Source of the DNA: Streptomyces sp. MMG1533
GTDB taxonomy: Bacteria; Actinomycetota; Actinomycetes; Streptomycetales; Streptomycetaceae
Direction of reading: 5' to 3'
Length of the DNA stretch: 64,000 nucleotides
Assembly: GCF_001279775.1 (NCBI RefSeq)
Contig: NZ_LGDG01000248.1
Span: forward strand, 103,862 to 167,861
Shown: positions 45,219-56,994 of the stretch, piece after piece
How the letters are laid out: every line of letters starts with the position of its first letter
Numbering within the stretch: position 1 is the first letter of the stretch
Notes under the pieces: generated by a model
The model's input: the letters and a program-made list of their open reading frames with translations, nothing else
The model's database searches: none
Told to the model about the DNA's origin: nothing
Program-made: the position numbers and the translations under genes

Positions 45219-45892
45219 AAGACGCCGCGGACCCGGTGCAGCCACGCCTCGACGGCCGCCTCGTCGGGCTGCTCGGGAAGCACGGTGGGCGTCTCGTCGA
45301 AGGCGGCCTCGTAGTACCTGAGCAGCGGCAGCGCGGCCGACGGATCGGCGGCGACGCGCTCGCCGAAGGCGTGGTACTCCTCGGGGTCCTCGACCCGGAT
45401 CTCCAGTCGGCCGGTGGTGTACAGCGCCAGGCCCTGGTGGCACAGCCGCTTCAGATGCCGGGCGTGCTTCGCGGTGCGCCCCCGGGTGTCCGCGGAGAAC
45501 GAGCCGTCGCCCCGGCTCTCCAGCCGCCGGAACTGCTGGGTGGCGTAGCCGAGGTAGGCGTCCCGGACGCGCCTCGCGCTCGGGAACGACGTGCGGATGC
45601 CGATCAGTTCCTCGCCGAGGGGTGTGCGCACCTCGTACAGGTCGTCCGGGAGCCACACCAGTTCCATGGCGGTGGGGTTGCCGCCGAGGGCGAGCCGGCA
45701 CCACTTGGCGGCCTCGTGCAGGGTGCGGTCCGGTGCCGTGGTGACGTGGGACTCCTTGGGTCCGCGCAGGCCGTGCAGCTCGGCGGTGGGCGCGGCGAAG
45801 AGGCCGAGGCGGTCGATGTCGGAGCCGGCGTGGGCGAGGCCGTACGCGGTGGAGCCGACGATGCCGGACAGCAGGATGTTGGGGACGGTCAT
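45167..45892 (-). CDS. DNA polymerase beta-like nucleotidyltransferase
   Basis: A 241-residue protein. The active-site motif [20 protein letters not shown] is the GS-x-GSDxD pattern of COG3541-type nucleotidyltransferases. The remainder is helical with [20 protein letters not shown]. It transfers a nucleotide to an unknown target. ATG at 45892. Its last 17 codons overlap the CobW gene on the other strand. Confidence 0.82.
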   Translation of the reverse strand: MTVPNILLSGIVGSTAYGLAHAGSDIDRLGLFAAPTAELHGLRGPKESHVTTAPDRTLHEAAKWCRLALGGNPTAMELVWLPDDLYEVRTPLGEELIGIRTSFPSARRVRDAYLGYATQQFRRLESRGDGSFSADTRGRTAKHARHLKRLCHQGLALYTTGRLEIRVEDPEEYHAFGERVAADPSAALPLLRYYEAAFDETPTVLPEQPDEAAVEAWLHRVRGVFYTAETSASCSQVSSMP

Positions 45893-46055
45893 GGTCGGCC
45901 GCCTTTCCGGATGCGTGGTGACAACGGGTGTGCGGCCGCCGCGGAGACCTGCTCCATTGTGGTGACCTGCGGGTTCGCGGTCACCTGGTTTTCCCGGAGA
46001 CCGTCCGGTCGACGGGCGGCGGGAATGTCACCGCTCGCCGCGCGTTGAAGGAGAC

Positions 46056-47066
46056 GTGAGTTCCCTGATCGCCGCCACCCGCTTCTCCGTCCTCGACCGT
46101 TCCCGCACCCGTCAGGGCGGTACGAACGCGGAGGCGCTGCGCGACACCGTGCGGCTGGCGCGGGAGCTGGAGGGGCTCGGCTATCACCGGTTCTGGGTGT
46201 CGGAGCACCACGGCGTGCCGGGGGTCGCCGGTTCGGCGCCGACCGTGCTGGCCGCCGCCGTCGCGGGCGCGACGCAGACGATCCGGGTCGGCACCGGTGG
46301 CGTGATGCTGCCCAACCATCAACCCCTGGTCGTGGCCGAGCAGTTCGGGGTGCTGGAGTCCCTCTTCCCGGGACGGATCGACATGGGGCTCGGCCGATCC
46401 GTGGGCTTCACGGACGGTGTGCGCAAGGCGCTCGGGCGGGACAAGGACGTCGCCGAGGACTTCGCGGGCCAGCTGGACGAGCTGCTCGGCTGGTTCCGGG
46501 GCACGTCGGCGACGGGTGTGCACGCGCGCCCCGCGGAGGGCCTGACCGTGCCGCCGTTCGTGCTGGCCATGGGCGAGGGCGCGACGATCGCGGCCCGCGC
46601 CGGGCTGCCGATGGTCATCGGCGACCTGCGCAACCGCGAGAAGATGCAGCGCGGCATCGACCACTACCGCACGCACTTCCGCCCCTCACCCTGGGCGCAG
46701 GAGCCGTACGTCGTGATCTCGGGCACGATCGCCGTGGCCGCCACGCCGGAGGAGGCCCGGCGGCTGCTGATCCCCGAGGCCTGGTCGATGGCGTACTCGC
46801 GCACGCACGGCACCTTCCCGCCCCTGCCGCCCGCCGAGCGCGTGGAGGCACTGACGATGAGCGGCAAGGAGCGCGGCTTCTACGAGGCCGGGCTCACCGG
46901 TCACCTCGCCGACGGCGAGGAGCAGGTCGCCCACGAGCTGGAGACCGTGCTGAAGGAGACGGGCGCCCAGGAGGTGCTGGTCACGACCAGCACGTACGAC
47001 CGCGAGGCCCTGCTGGACTCCTACCGGCGGCTCGCCCGGATCACGAACGGCACCTCGCCCGCATAG
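46056..47066 (+). CDS. LLM-class flavin-dependent oxidoreductase (MsnO8-like)
   Basis: A 336-residue luciferase-like protein with [20 protein letters not shown] and [20 protein letters not shown], markers of the FMN-using MsnO8-type group. That distinguishes it from the F420-type LLM proteins in the left part of the window. The substrate is unknown. GTG at 46056 has GAAGGAG upstream at short spacing. The 163-bp gap before it holds nothing recognisable. Confidence 0.87.
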   Translation: MSSLIAATRFSVLDRSRTRQGGTNAEALRDTVRLARELEGLGYHRFWVSEHHGVPGVAGSAPTVLAAAVAGATQTIRVGTGGVMLPNHQPLVVAEQFGVLESLFPGRIDMGLGRSVGFTDGVRKALGRDKDVAEDFAGQLDELLGWFRGTSATGVHARPAEGLTVPPFVLAMGEGATIAARAGLPMVIGDLRNREKMQRGIDHYRTHFRPSPWAQEPYVVISGTIAVAATPEEARRLLIPEAWSMAYSRTHGTFPPLPPAERVEALTMSGKERGFYEAGLTGHLADGEEQVAHELETVLKETGAQEVLVTTSTYDREALLDSYRRLARITNGTSPA

Positions 47067-47122
47067 AATCGCAGGGTTTGTCCACGCTCGCCCCGGCGAT
47101 CACCCGTACGGAGTTTCCCTTC

Positions 47123-49483
47123 ATGCACGACCCGCACGACCCGCACGACCCCCTCGTCCGCGTTCGCGGCGCCCGCGAACACAACCTCAAGGGTGTGGAC
47201 GTCGACATCCCGCGGGACGTGTTGACCGTGTTCACAGGGGTGTCCGGTTCGGGGAAGTCGTCACTGGCGTTCGGGACGATCTACGCGGAGGCGCAGCGCC
47301 GCTACTTCGAGTCGGTCGCACCGTACGCACGCCGGCTGATCCACCAGGTCGGGGTGCCGAAGGTGGGCGAGATCACCGGTCTGCCGCCCGCCGTGTCGCT
47401 TCAGCAGCGCCGCTCGGCCCCGACGTCCCGCTCCTCCGTCGGCACGGTCACCAACCTCTCCAACTCGCTGCGGATGCTGTTCTCCCGGGCCGGGCACTAC
47501 CCGCCGGGCGCCGAACGGCTCGACTCGGACGCCTTCTCACCCAACACGGCGGCCGGGGCGTGCCCGGAGTGCCACGGGCTGGGTCGTGTGCACCGTACGA
47601 CGGAGGAGTCACTCGTCCCCGACCCCTCGCTGTCGATCCGCGAGGGCGCCGTCGCCTCCTGGCCGGGCGCCTGGCAGGGCAAGAACCTGCGGGACATCCT
47701 GGACGCGCTCGGATACGACGTCGACCGGCCCTGGCGGGACCTGCCCGCCGAGCAGCGGGAGTGGATCCTCTTCACGGACGAGCAGCCGGTCGTCACCGTG
47801 CACCCGGTCCGCGACGCGGAGCGCATCCAACGCCCTTACCAGGGCACGTACATGAGCGCCCGACGGTACGTCATGAAGACATTCGCGGACTCCAAGAGCC
47901 CGACGCTGCGCGCGAAGGCGGAGCGGTTCCTCATCAGCGCGCCCTGCCCGGTCTGCGGGGGCCGCAGGCTGCGCCCCGAGTCGCTGGCGGTGACCTTCGC
48001 GGGCCGCACGATCGCCGACCTGGCGGCGCTGCCGCTGGTGGAGCTGGCCACGGCTCTCGAGGCCGGCCCGTCGGAGGCGGCCCGGGTCCTCACCGCCGAC
48101 CTGACGTCCCGTATCGCGCCCGTCGTCGAACTCGGCCTCGGCTACCTCAGCCTCGACCGGGCCACGCCCACCCTCTCCGCGGGCGAGCTCCAGCGACTGC
48201 GCCTCGCGACCCAGCTGCGGTCCGGGCTCTTCGGGGTCGTGTACGTCCTCGACGAACCGTCCGCCGGACTGCACCCGGCGGACACGGAAACCCTGCTGAC
48301 CGTGCTGGCACGGCTGAAGGCGGCCGGGAACTCGGTGTTCGTGGTGGAGCACCACCTCGACGTCGTGCGCGGCGCCGACTGGCTGGTGGACGTGGGGCCG
48401 CGGGCCGGCGAGCACGGCGGGCGGGTGCTGCACAGCGGGCCGGTGGCGGAGCTGGCCGGTGTCGCGGAGTCGGCGACCGCCCGCTTCCTGTTCGACCGCT
48501 CCCCGGCACCCGTTCGCGAAGTGCGCCCGCCGCGTGGCCGGTTGACGGTGGGCCCGGTCACCCGGCACAACCTGCGCGCGGTGACCGCGGAGTTCCCCCT
48601 CGGTGTGCTCACCGCGGTCACGGGCGTCTCGGGGTCCGGGAAGTCCACGCTCATCGGGGAGATCACCGAGGACCAGCCGGGCGTACGGCGGCTGGTCTCG
48701 GTCGACCAGAAGCCCATCGGACGCACCCCGCGCTCCAACCTGGCGACCTACACGGGACTCTTCGACGTCGTGCGGAAGGTGTTCGCGGCCACCGACGAGG
48801 CGCGCTCGCGGGGTTACGGTGTCGGCCGGTTCTCCTTCAACGTGGCTGGGGGTGCCCCCTCTGGGGGAGGGCGCTGCGAGACCTGTCAGGGCGAGGGCTA
48901 TGTGACGGTCGAGCTGCTGTTCCTGCCGAGCACCTACGCCCCGTGCCCGGACTGCGGCGGGGCGCGGTACAACCCGGAGACGCTCGAAGTGACGTACCGG
49001 GGGCGGAACATCGCGCAGGTGCTGGACCTCACGGTGGAGTCGGCGGCGGAGTTCTTCGCGGACACTCCGGCGGTGGCGCGCAGTCTGGCGACACTGCTCG
49101 ACGTCGGACTCGGCTATCTCCGGCTCGGTCAGCCCGCGACCGAACTTTCCGGCGGGGAGGCCCAACGCATCAAGCTGGCCAGTGAGTTGCAGCGCGGTCG
49201 CCGCGCTCACACCCTGTACCTCCTCGACGAGCCCACGACCGGTCTGCACCCGGCCGACGTCGAGGTCCTGATGGGCCAGTTGCACGGGCTGGTCGACGCC
49301 GGGCACACCGTCATCGTCGTCGAGCACGACATGGCGGTGGTCGCGGGCGCGGACTGGGTGATCGACCTCGGGCCGGGCGGTGGTGACGCGGGCGGGCGGG
49401 TCGTCGCGGTGGGGCCGCCCGCGGAGGTGGCACGGGCCAAGGGGAGCGCTACGGCAGCGTACTTGGGGCAGATGTTCCGGTAG
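47123..49483 (+). CDS. UvrA-like ABC-class excinuclease paralogue
   Basis: A 786-residue protein, shorter than canonical UvrA (about 950-1000). Two ABC ATPase modules are seen: Walker [14 protein letters not shown] near the start and [13 protein letters not shown] near 513; signatures [12 protein letters not shown] and [12 protein letters not shown]; Walker [12 protein letters not shown] and [11 protein letters not shown]. Zinc-knuckle pairs CPECHG, CPVCGG, CETCQG and CPDCGG remain. The UvrB-binding region is reduced, as in the UvrA2/drug-resistance group. ATG at 47123 has CGGAG nine bases upstream; a TTG at 47078 behind TAGAAT is an alternative leaderless start. A palindromic element inserts four or five residues before CETC. 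Confidence 0.88.
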   Translation: MHDPHDPHDPLVRVRGAREHNLKGVDVDIPRDVLTVFTGVSGSGKSSLAFGTIYAEAQRRYFESVAPYARRLIHQVGVPKVGEITGLPPAVSLQQRRSAPTSRSSVGTVTNLSNSLRMLFSRAGHYPPGAERLDSDAFSPNTAAGACPECHGLGRVHRTTEESLVPDPSLSIREGAVASWPGAWQGKNLRDILDALGYDVDRPWRDLPAEQREWILFTDEQPVVTVHPVRDAERIQRPYQGTYMSARRYVMKTFADSKSPTLRAKAERFLISAPCPVCGGRRLRPESLAVTFAGRTIADLAALPLVELATALEAGPSEAARVLTADLTSRIAPVVELGLGYLSLDRATPTLSAGELQRLRLATQLRSGLFGVVYVLDEPSAGLHPADTETLLTVLARLKAAGNSVFVVEHHLDVVRGADWLVDVGPRAGEHGGRVLHSGPVAELAGVAESATARFLFDRSPAPVREVRPPRGRLTVGPVTRHNLRAVTAEFPLGVLTAVTGVSGSGKSTLIGEITEDQPGVRRLVSVDQKPIGRTPRSNLATYTGLFDVVRKVFAATDEARSRGYGVGRFSFNVAGGAPSGGGRCETCQGEGYVTVELLFLPSTYAPCPDCGGARYNPETLEVTYRGRNIAQVLDLTVESAAEFFADTPAVARSLATLLDVGLGYLRLGQPATELSGGEAQRIKLASELQRGRRAHTLYLLDEPTTGLHPADVEVLMGQLHGLVDAGHTVIVVEHDMAVVAGADWVIDLGPGGGDAGGRVVAVGPPAEVARAKGSATAAYLGQMFR
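47126..47152 (+). repeat. Three 9-bp tandem repeats coding His-Asp-Pro
   Basis: CACGACCCG repeated three times (last unit ends CCC), giving His-Asp-Pro x3 at the very N-terminus of the UvrA-like protein. A slippage-prone tract. Confidence 0.8.
48846..48870. repeat. C5/G5 palindromic element, copy B (inside the UvrA-like gene)
   Basis: On the minus strand CCTCCCCC-AGA-GGGGGCACCCCCAG. It encodes extra residues GGAPSG between FNVAG and GGRCETC, where relatives read FNVKGGRCE. Frame is kept. Confidence 0.75.
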
Positions 49484-50414
49484 GGGCCCGGCACCGGCCG
49501 CCGCATCCCCCGCCCCGACCGTCGCCGTCGCGTGATGACGCCGGCGTGCGAGGGCTCGCGGAGTGCACGACGGCGACCGCTCCGAGGGCGACCGCCAGTC
49601 CGACGGCGGTCTGCGGGGTGAACGGTTCGCCGAACATGGCGGCGCCCCAGACTGCCGTGACGGGAGCCATCAGGAACATGAGCGTGTTGACCTTGGTCAC
49701 CCCGGAGCGCCTCAACACGAGCCAGTAGAGCCCGTATCCGCCGAACGTCGACAGCGTCACGAGCCACCCGATCGCGATCCAGAACGACGACTCGGCCGGT
49801 GGCGCGGCCGACCCGGCCGCGAGGGCGGCACCGGTGAAGACGAGCGCGCTGGTGACGCAGTGGACGGTCATCGACACCGCGGGCGTGACGTGCGTACGGG
49901 AACGCTGTTCGAGGAACGTGGCCGCCACCAGCGAGAGCATCCCCGCGAACGGCACGAAGTAGGTCCACCACGCCACACCGCTGTTGGCCCCCGCGTCGGC
50001 CGTGGTGACCAGGGCGACGCCGGCCAGCCCCAGGCACAGACCGAGCCACTGCCGGCCCGAGACGTACTGACGCAGCAGCGGGCCGGCCAGCGCGCCCGCG
50101 ACGAGGGGCTGGGTGCCGTCGATCAGCGCGGTCGTGCCGCTCGAGACGCCGAGCTGGATCGCCCAGTAGACGGTGAGCAGATAGCCGCTCTGGGAGAGCA
50201 GCCCGATCACGGCCTGCCGGCCGACGTCCCGCGCGGTCAGCCCCCGCCAAGAGGCCCTGCCCCGAGCGACGGCTGCCACCGCGAGGACGACCGCCAGGGG
50301 CAGGAACCGCCACATCAGGATCGTCACCGCGCCGGCCTGTTCCGTGCCCAGCTTGGCGCCCACGAACCCCGAGCTCCAGCACAGCACGAAGGCGACGGAG
50401 AGCAGAAGGTTCAC
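49449..50414 (-). CDS. EamA-family (DMT) exporter
   Basis: A 321-residue membrane protein with ten hydrophobic helices and two EamA repeats (about 3-135 and 145-280). VLCWSSGFVGAKLGTEQAG is the typical first helix. It probably exports a metabolite. It is divergent from the TetR gene and likely repressed by it. The GTG start at 50414 lies 34 bp from the nearer operator. The 3' end overlaps the UvrA-like gene by 35 bp and encodes a Gly/Arg-rich tail. Confidence 0.9.
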   Translation of the reverse strand: MNLLLSVAFVLCWSSGFVGAKLGTEQAGAVTILMWRFLPLAVVLAVAAVARGRASWRGLTARDVGRQAVIGLLSQSGYLLTVYWAIQLGVSSGTTALIDGTQPLVAGALAGPLLRQYVSGRQWLGLCLGLAGVALVTTADAGANSGVAWWTYFVPFAGMLSLVAATFLEQRSRTHVTPAVSMTVHCVTSALVFTGAALAAGSAAPPAESSFWIAIGWLVTLSTFGGYGLYWLVLRRSGVTKVNTLMFLMAPVTAVWGAAMFGEPFTPQTAVGLAVALGAVAVVHSASPRTPASSRDGDGRGGGCGGRCRAPTGTSAPSTLP

Positions 50415-50449
50415 GACTCATCACCCCGAACGAAGACTCCGAAAACTAA

Positions 50450-50497
50450 ACAGATCGGTATACCTGCTGGAGTGAACCACTATACAGATCGGTATAG
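50450..50497. promoter_or_regulatory. Duplicated TetR operators (ACAGATCGGTATA twice)
   Basis: The 13-mer ACAGATCGGTATA occurs at 50450-50462 and 50484-50496, 34 bp apart. The right copy is within CTATAC-AGATCG-GTATAG, a perfect 6-bp-arm dyad ending nine bases before the TetR ATG. The left copy is in the exporter's promoter region. Confidence 0.8.
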
Positions 50498-50506
50498 TCT
50501 TGAGCC

Positions 50507-51082
50507 ATGGGCACCAAGCGGATCACGATGACCCCCGGCGCGCGCCGCGCTCTCGCGGCCGCCTCGCGGCTCTTCTACGAGCGGGGCATCCACGCGGTCG
50601 GAGTGGACACCATCGCTGCCGAGGCCGGGGTCACGAAAAAGACGCTCTACGACCGGTTCGGGTCCAAGGAGCAGATCGTCGTCGAGTACCTGGCCGACCG
50701 GGACGAGCGCTGGCGGGCGTTCGTCACGGAGCGGCTGGAGCGTACGGAGCCGGGATCCGTCGACCGGGTACTGGCGGTCTTCGACGCTTCACAGGCGTGG
50801 ATGACCGAGAGCAGCCCCAAGGGATGCAGCATGGTCAACGCGCATGCCGAGATCAGCGATCCCTCCCACCCGGCCTACGCGATCATCACCGGCCAGAAGC
50901 AGTGGATGCTCACGCTGTTCGCCGACCTGCTCCGCGAGGTCGCCCCGGCCAGGGCCGACGAGCTGGCCCGCACACTGATGCTCCTGCACGAGGGGGCTCT
51001 GGTCGCGCACGGCCTGCGCATCTTCCCCGACCCGATCGGCGAGGCGCGCGACCGGGCGGGCGAACTCGTCACCGCACCTTGA
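50507..51082 (+). CDS. TetR-family transcriptional regulator
   Basis: A 191-residue repressor. The N-terminal HTH (12-60) contains GVDTIAAEAGVTKKTLYDRFGSK. The C-terminal ligand domain has SSPKGCSMVNAHAEISD, common in TetR regulators of small exporters. It should repress itself and the EamA gene through the duplicated operators. ATG at 50507; the ligand is unknown. Confidence 0.94.
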   Translation: MGTKRITMTPGARRALAAASRLFYERGIHAVGVDTIAAEAGVTKKTLYDRFGSKEQIVVEYLADRDERWRAFVTERLERTEPGSVDRVLAVFDASQAWMTESSPKGCSMVNAHAEISDPSHPAYAIITGQKQWMLTLFADLLREVAPARADELARTLMLLHEGALVAHGLRIFPDPIGEARDRAGELVTAP

Positions 51083-51118
51083 GGAACGGGGTGATGCGCC
51101 GTGCCGCATGATCGCGTC

Positions 51119-51703
51119 ATGACGAATCCCGCTTCCTTCCGCGACCAGACCAACTGGTCCAATGGCTTTTACGAGCTGGCCATCGAGGTCGGATCGACCG
51201 AGGACGCCCGGATACAGGCAGTCCTGAGCGCCCTGTGGTCCGCAGCAGACGTGCAGGGCTGCTTCGGGCAGAGCGACCGGGAGCCCCAGGAGCAGGATCC
51301 CGTGCCGTGCACGGTTGCCTCCCTGACCGAGCACGGTCACCTCTACGGCCAGGTCCGCCTGCCGACGGGCCGGCCGGCCGTGTGCGGTTGCGTGGCGGTC
51401 CGCGGAGGTGACGAAAGCAGCGACTGGCTGGACTTTTACGTCCCCGTGGGAGCACTGGACAACGCGGGGATCGAGTACTGGGACGGCCGGCCGTTCTTCA
51501 GGTCCGCCGTCATGGACGACTGGCTTGCCGCCATCGGGACCGAGACCTTCAAGCGCGCCTCCTTCAGCCTGGGTGTCATGGGCTTCATGGTCTCCGGGTG
51601 CACTGACGCGTCAACGCTGGCAGGGCGGTTGCCCGAGGAGCGGGGCATCGGATATCTGCTGCCCCGAGGGGGCGTCGTGCACTACGGCGCCGCCAACACC
51701 TGA
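51119..51703 (+). CDS. Hypothetical soluble protein
   Basis: A 194-residue protein with no signal, membrane segment or family that I recognise. It is mixed alpha/beta with TNWSNGFYELAIEVG, GQSDREPQEQDP and DWLDFYVPVGALDNAG; a set of aromatic residues recalls small immunity- or DUF-type proteins. ATG at 51119 lacks a ribosome site. It starts 36 bp after the TetR gene and its 3' end overlaps the convergent acyltransferase by 93 bp. Confidence 0.6.
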   Translation: MTNPASFRDQTNWSNGFYELAIEVGSTEDARIQAVLSALWSAADVQGCFGQSDREPQEQDPVPCTVASLTEHGHLYGQVRLPTGRPAVCGCVAVRGGDESSDWLDFYVPVGALDNAGIEYWDGRPFFRSAVMDDWLAAIGTETFKRASFSLGVMGFMVSGCTDASTLAGRLPEERGIGYLLPRGGVVHYGAANT

Positions 51704-52510
51704 GTCCACGGACACACGCGGCGCGTCCCCCTGCGCGGCCCGGGCCAGTGTGCGGCGGTCGGGGTGGCCGGCTGCCGGGATAACGTCCCGGACCTCGACC
51801 TCGGCCACCAGGTCGCGGGCCGACACCACCCGCCACACCGAGGCGAGCAGCGAGTCCTCCCCCACGAAGGCGGGTGCGGTGCTCGCGGCTCCCCCGGCGG
51901 ACCGGTAGTGGATCCGTACCGGCTGGACGGGGACGCCCGCGTCGAGCGCGGCCTGGAACACCGCCCGGCGGAAGTGTCCCTGGGCCCGGCCGCACCAGGT
52001 GCTGCCTTCCGGGAAGGCGGCCACCGCCGCGCCGCCGCGCAGCGCCTGAGCGATGCGCGCGACTGTCTCCGGGAGCTCCCGCAGCCGGTCCCGCTCGATG
52101 AACAGGGCACCGCTGCCCGCCGTGAGAGCCCCCGCCACCGGCCACCGCCGTATCTCGGCCTTGGCCAGCATCCGGGCCGGGCGTACGGCGGCGAGCAGCG
52201 GAATGTCCAGCCACGAGATGTGATTGGCGACCAGCAGCAGTCCACCGACGGGCGCGGCGGTACCGGTGACGCGGACCCGGACCCCCGCGGCCCGCACGAT
52301 CATCCGGCACCACCGTCTCACCGGCCCGGCGGGGATCCTCCCCCGCAAGCGGGGGCACCCCCAGCCGAGCGGCAGCAGCGCGATCCCGGCGAGCACCAGC
52401 ACCGTCACCGCGGCGAGCCGCAGCACGGCCAGCGGTACGGCGACGGCGGACCCCACCGGCTCCACACAGGCCCTGGGGGTGCAGGGCGCACTGGGCAGCC
52501 AGACGCCCAT
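51611..52510 (-). CDS. PlsC-type lyso-ornithine-lipid / 1-acylglycerol-3-phosphate acyltransferase
   Basis: A 299-residue membrane acyltransferase. The HX4D motif is NHISWLDIPLL, FIERDRLRELPET and FPEGSTWCG are motifs II-III of the family. An N-terminal TM lies at about 22-45. Overlap with the olsB-like gene (TGATG) indicates it acts as the second, O-acylating step of ornithine-lipid synthesis. A palindromic element codes LGWGCPRLRGRIP just after the TM. The C-terminal 50 residues overlap an opposite gene and look unstructured. Confidence 0.85.
   Translation of the reverse strand: MGVWLPSAPCTPRACVEPVGSAVAVPLAVLRLAAVTVLVLAGIALLPLGWGCPRLRGRIPAGPVRRWCRMIVRAAGVRVRVTGTAAPVGGLLLVANHISWLDIPLLAAVRPARMLAKAEIRRWPVAGALTAGSGALFIERDRLRELPETVARIAQALRGGAAVAAFPEGSTWCGRAQGHFRRAVFQAALDAGVPVQPVRIHYRSAGGAASTAPAFVGEDSLLASVWRVVSARDLVAEVEVRDVIPAAGHPDRRTLARAAQGDAPRVSVDSGVGGAVVHDAPSGQQISDAPLLGQPPCQR
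52337..52366. repeat. C5/G5 palindromic element, copy C (inside the acyltransferase gene)
   Basis: CCTCCCCC-GCAAGC-GGGGGCACCCCCAGCC. Outside the loop it equals the minus strand of copy B. It is read through in frame. Confidence 0.78.
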
Positions 52511-53280
52511 CAGGCCGGTACGAGGGAGAGGAAGTGCCGCAGATAGCGCGGGTTGACCCGGCGCATCGACAGCAGCACGTACAGGTCGGCGACCCCGAAG
52601 TCCGGGTCGTGGGCGGGCTCCGCGCAGACCCAGGCGCCGAGGCGGAGGTAGCCGCGCAGGAGGGCGGGAAGTTCGGTGCGGGCCGGCACGGTCACGTCCT
52701 TCGGCACCCACGGCAGCAGCGGCCGTACCCGGAACTCCTCGGGTGCCAGGTGCTTGTCCCACACCCGGTCCCAGGTGCCGGCCGCGACGGCACCGCCGTC
52801 GGCCAGCGGGATCGAGCAGCAGCCGGCGAGCCACTCATGGCCCTGGTCGACCATGTAGCGGGCTATGCCGGCCCAGATGAGTCCGATGACCGCGCCGTCC
52901 CGGTGGTCGGGGTGCACACAGGAGCGGCCGACCTCGACGAGGCCCGGGCGGATCGGGTCGAGCGCGGTGAGGTCGAACTCGCCCTCCGAGTAGAGGCGTC
53001 CGGCGACCGCGGCCCGCTCCGGGGGCAGCAGCCGGTACGTGCCGACGACCTGGCCGGTCGTCGTGTCCCGTACCAGCAGGTGGTCGCAGTACGCGTCGAA
53101 GGCGTCGACGTCGAGTCCGGGCTGCGGGGAGTTCAGGAGGGCACCCATCTCCCCGGCGAAGACGTCGTGCCGCAGCCGCTGCGCGGCCCGGACGTCGGCC
53201 TCGTCTCGGGCGAGGGTGACGGTGTAGCGGGTGGGGGCGGTCGACTGCGGGGGACGGTCGAGCGTGGAAACGCCGGTCAT
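52510..53280 (-). CDS. olsB: L-ornithine N-alpha-acyltransferase
   Basis: A 256-residue GNAT-like acyltransferase. RLRHDVFAGEMGALL, FDAYCDHLLVRD, VEVGRSCVHPDHRDGAVIGL and LLPWVPKDVTVPARTELPALL are typical of OlsB. It transfers an acyl chain from acyl carrier protein to ornithine to give lyso-ornithine lipid. ATG at 53280 has AGGAGAG five bases upstream. It heads a two-gene operon with the PlsC-type gene. Confidence 0.9.
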   Translation of the reverse strand: MTGVSTLDRPPQSTAPTRYTVTLARDEADVRAAQRLRHDVFAGEMGALLNSPQPGLDVDAFDAYCDHLLVRDTTTGQVVGTYRLLPPERAAVAGRLYSEGEFDLTALDPIRPGLVEVGRSCVHPDHRDGAVIGLIWAGIARYMVDQGHEWLAGCCSIPLADGGAVAAGTWDRVWDKHLAPEEFRVRPLLPWVPKDVTVPARTELPALLRGYLRLGAWVCAEPAHDPDFGVADLYVLLSMRRVNPRYLRHFLSLVPA

Positions 53281-53418
53281 GGCACTCTCCTGGTCACGGG
53301 CCGTGGCGGCGAGCGGTGCCGCCGCTCCTGTTGTGCCGACGCCGGTTGGCGTGCGCGTGACCAGTGCCAAGAGTGGGGATGTGGGGTTGCTGAATGCCAG
53401 AAGCGCGGGAAAGCGAGA

Positions 53419-53451
53419 CGGGACCGGGCTTGAGCACCACACCCGGTCCCG
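53419..53451 (-). terminator. Hairpin terminator after sdhCAB
   Basis: CGGGACCGGG and CCCGGTCCCG, perfect 10-bp arms with a 13-nt loop, 50 bp after the sdhB stop. Confidence 0.7.
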
Positions 53452-53501
53452 CCCGTTCGCACCTTTCGGCGAACGTTCGATGCAACGCCCTTTCTACGGC
53501 G

Positions 53502-54247
53502 CTACCGCTTCCCCGCCTTCCGAGTGGCCCGCAGCCACTCCTTGTTCATCCCGGTGATGGACACCAGCGGGATGCCCTTGGGGCAGGCCGTCGCGCACTC
53601 CCCCGCCAACGTGCAGCCCCCGAAACCCTCGTCATCCATCTGCGCCACCATGTCCAGCACCCGTGTCTCCCGCTCGGGCGCCCCTTGCGGCAGCACGTTC
53701 AGGTGGTTCACCTTGGCCGACGTGAACAGCATCGCCGCCCCGTTGGGACAGGCGGCCACACACGCCCCGCACCCGATGCACTCGGCATGCTCGAACGCGA
53801 AGTCGGCATCGGGCTTGGGCACCGGCGTCGCATGCGCCTCCGGTGCCGCCCCGGTCGGTGCGGTGATGTATCCGCCCGCCTGGATGATCCGGTCGAAGGC
53901 GGACCGGTCGACGACCAGGTCCTTGATCACCGGGAACGCGGACGCCCTCCACGGCTCGATGTCGATCGTGTCGCCGTCCTTGAAGGACCGCATGTGCAGC
54001 TGACAGGTCGTGGTGCGCTCGGGCCCGTGCGCATCGCCGTTGATGACGAGCGAACACGCCCCGCAGATGCCCTCCCGGCAGTCGTGGTCGAAGGCGACAG
54101 GGTCCTCACCACCCAGGATGAGCTCCTCGTTGAGCGTGTCGAGCATCTCCAGGAAGGACATGTCGGAGGAGATCCCGTCCACCTGGTACGTGGACATGGC
54201 GCCTTCGGCGTCGGCGTTCTTCTGCCGCCAGACGCGCAGGGTGAGCT

Positions 54248-54251
<4 letters not shown>
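53502..54251 (-). CDS. sdhB: Succinate dehydrogenase/fumarate reductase iron-sulfur subunit
   Basis: A 249-residue subunit. The 2Fe-2S cluster cysteines are in [16 protein letters not shown] and TTTCQLHM; the 4Fe-4S/3Fe-4S sets are in [14 protein letters not shown] and [14 protein letters not shown]. It passes electrons from SdhA to the membrane cytochrome. ATG at 54251 overlaps the sdhA stop as ATGA. Confidence 0.95.
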
Positions 54252-56200
<1,949 letters not shown>

Positions 56201-56202
56201 CT

Positions 56203-56910
56203 TCAGCTCACCACTCCGGTCATGACGCCCACGGGTACGGCGATGAAGCCGGCCGTGAGCAGCAGCGCGAGGACGTCGGCGACGGCCTTCAGGGCGCGGT
56301 CGCGGGCCCGGCTGCCGACGCCGAGGGTCTGGGCGGCGCTCCAGAAGCCGTGCCGGATGTGCAGGCCGAGCGCGAGCATCGCGACGATGTAGATGACGTT
56401 GCCGTACCAGGTGGAGAAGGTGTCCACGACGTTCTGGTACGGGTGGCCCTCCTGGAAGCCGCCCGAGTGCACGGTGCCGGTCGTCAGGTCGAGGATGTGC
56501 CACACGATGAACAGGCCGAGGATGATCCCGCCCCAGCGCATGGTGCGGGTCGCATAGCCGGCCCGCGGCTTCTTGTGGACGTACTTGCTGGGCCGCGCCC
56601 TGATGTCGCGGCGGCTGAGCTGGTACGCCGAGGTGGCGTGGGCGACGACGGCGACCACCAGCACGACGCGGATGAGCCACAGCGTCCACTCGTAGTGCAT
56701 GAAGGGTTCGCCGACGGTGCGCAGCCAGTGCGCGTAGTGGTTGAACTCGCCCGCCCCGAAGAAGATCTTCAGGTTTCCGATCATGTGGACGACGAGGTAC
56801 AGCAGCATGATCAGGCCGCTGACGGCCATCACGGTCTTCTTGCCGACGGAGGAGTCCCACACGGTGCGTGCCATGGACGGTCGTCGGTCCGTCCGCGTTG
56901 CCAGAGCCAT
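56203..56910 (-). CDS. sdhC: Succinate dehydrogenase cytochrome b subunit (di-heme type)
   Basis: A 235-residue membrane protein with five TM helices, and histidines in [39 protein letters not shown] and [10 protein letters not shown] that can ligate two hemes. It is the single-anchor type that reduces menaquinone. First gene of sdhCAB; ATG 56910 faces the divergent LysR gene. Confidence 0.93.
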   Translation of the reverse strand: MALATRTDRRPSMARTVWDSSVGKKTVMAVSGLIMLLYLVVHMIGNLKIFFGAGEFNHYAHWLRTVGEPFMHYEWTLWLIRVVLVVAVVAHATSAYQLSRRDIRARPSKYVHKKPRAGYATRTMRWGGIILGLFIVWHILDLTTGTVHSGGFQEGHPYQNVVDTFSTWYGNVIYIVAMLALGLHIRHGFWSAAQTLGVGSRARDRALKAVADVLALLLTAGFIAVPVGVMTGVVS

Positions 56911-56970
56911 GGCTCAAGACGCTAGGGCCGAACGGCCCCATCGGTCCAAGACATGGTACGGCTCGTTTCG

Positions 56971-56985
56971 ATAGAGAGAGCCTAT
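56971..56985. promoter_or_regulatory. LysR-type site ATAG-N7-CTAT
   Basis: ATAGAGAGAGCCTAT has a T-N11-A core, lying between sdhC and the LysR start, ten bases before the LysR GTG. A site at this place suits autorepression and activation of sdhCAB. Confidence 0.6.
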
Positions 56986-56994
56986 GATGGCCGG

